Program-made: the position numbers and the translations under genes
The notes under the pieces: model-generated
Seen by the model: the letters and a program-made list of their open reading frames with translations, nothing else
What the model was told of the DNA's origin: nothing
The model's database searches: none
In this document: one piece after another, positions 63,122 through 64,000 of the stretch
Position numbering within the stretch: the stretch's first letter is position 1
Layout of the letters: every line of letters starts with the position of its first letter
Assembly: GCF_017654505.1 (NCBI RefSeq)
Contig: NC_054552.1
Coordinates: 32,104,097-32,168,096 of the forward strand
Reading direction: 5' to 3'
DNA: 64,000 nt
Source: Polyodon spathula
Lineage: Eukaryota; Chordata; Actinopteri; Acipenseriformes; Polyodontidae

Positions 63122-63265
63122 TGGTCCCTTATAAAAGTTTGCCATAGCAAAGTGTAATAAAGCGTAGGTAAGGAATAACAAGGTATGGTAATGCATATTA
63201 ATAAACATGGCAAGCCAGGGTAAACTCTGATAAATGCATAATGTAACCATGGGAAAACTGCAAAA
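63122..63265 (+). repeat. ggtaaagcata interspersed repeat, long copy
   Basis: Shares ccttataaaa, agcaaagtgtaata, gaataacaaggtatggtaa and aaacatggcaagcca with the copy at 7.3 kb, and the 3' half with the inverted copy at 44.2 kb. No coding capacity; class unknown. Confidence 0.6.
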
Positions 63266-64000
63266 CATAGCATGTAAAAATACTGTGGGAAATTTGTATA
63301 AGTGGTAAAAACATATGCTGCTTATTATTGACAGGAGAAACATTTTTGATCCCTTAATTTGTCAATTATAGCTCATACAGTTTTGCTTCAGTGCTCCTGG
63401 GATCAACAAGAAACCCATAAGTGTCTGTTAAAAACTCTGCAGCTCCACAATGAATGCATCCTGATGCTGTTTTTAGTGTACATATGGAAGGCGTATTACC
63501 AGAAATACTGGACTTGGCAGCTTTAGTTATAATACACTTTTGTAATGGCCCACATTTCTAGTGCTTAAATCAAACTGGAGTGATTCAAATGCAAGTGACT
63601 GTGTACCCTTTGATCTGGTTCACATGCAAATGAAAAAACACATTCCCACTGTGAACGGGGATACAATATGATATGGCTTGGTATTTTATTTCCTATTCAG
63701 TATTGGATTAGATTGAACATTCACAAACCCCACAAAATGGTGAGTTCCTTACAGCATTGTTTCCAGCAATGCTGTCAGCAGTAACTTGTACTGATATGGA
63801 GAACAGCTTATTCTGTGGCAAACTGGGGTGTTTTTACTTAAATAGAAAGGCTTTTAATCTTGATTTGCATTTTTGCATGCTTTGCTTTGTTTTTTTTTTT
63901 TTTGTAGTGCATAGCTGGTGGTTGAGTATTGTAATTGTGTTGTAATGTTGTCCTAATTGATAGGTACATTTTTTCCACACTGCAATGCCATTAACAATGG

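Larger units (their letters stand above)
58831..64000. other. non-coding region to window end, no gene supported
   Basis: All frames are short and without homology I recognise. It holds A tracts (60288-60305, 61589-61627), an ATT tract (60874-60933) and one long ggtaaagcata repeat copy (63122-63265). Confidence 0.55.

Overview
This is vertebrate nuclear DNA, most likely from a non-teleost ray-finned fish, containing one recognisable protein-coding gene: the inhibitory SMAD gene smad6 on the + strand. Four coding exons (10809-11607, 14326-14382, 15466-15543, 34986-35524) join with canonical GT/AG borders, all in phase 1, into a complete 490-residue SMAD6. The protein carries the MH1 domain, a PPPPY motif (Smurf WW-domain ligand), a PLDLS motif (CtBP ligand) and the MH2 domain, and it lacks the C-terminal SSxS of receptor SMADs. 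I suggest a sturgeon/paddlefish-type genome because the tRNA-derived SINE at 57.7 kb resembles one I associate with acipenseriform sequence. That is recall, not a database match.

Layout. 1-8.87 kb is upstream non-coding DNA with a CR1-like LINE remnant on the minus strand (5709-6160) and copies of a 'ggtaaagcata' interspersed repeat. 8.87-10.8 kb holds a candidate promoter (two CCAAT boxes and GC boxes) and the 5' leader region. 10.8-35.9 kb is smad6: introns of about 2.7, 1.1 and 19.4 kb full of microsatellites, with two palindromic MITE-like elements in intron 3. The 3' UTR is AU-rich, carries seed matches to the miR-25/92 and miR-17/106 families, and ends after AATAAA at 35879. 35.9-64 kb has no gene I can support. 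It holds foldback elements (41.0, 46.2 and 58.7 kb), a pogo/Tigger DNA-transposon relic with a CENP-B-like helix-turn-helix remnant (53.07-53.91 kb), a SINE, a near-perfect 22-bp hairpin (56.9 kb) and many long TA, GT, GA and ATT tracts.

Function. SMAD6 is a feedback inhibitor of BMP/TGF-beta signalling. Everything else seen is regulatory sequence inferred from motifs, or repeats. I found no operon, CRISPR array, rRNA, genuine tRNA gene or novel multi-gene system. The most useful observations are a 9-nt tandem splice acceptor that would switch the CtBP-binding motif on or off, complementary UUA/AAU tracts just after the exon 1 splice donor, several foldback transposon families, and the hairpin.
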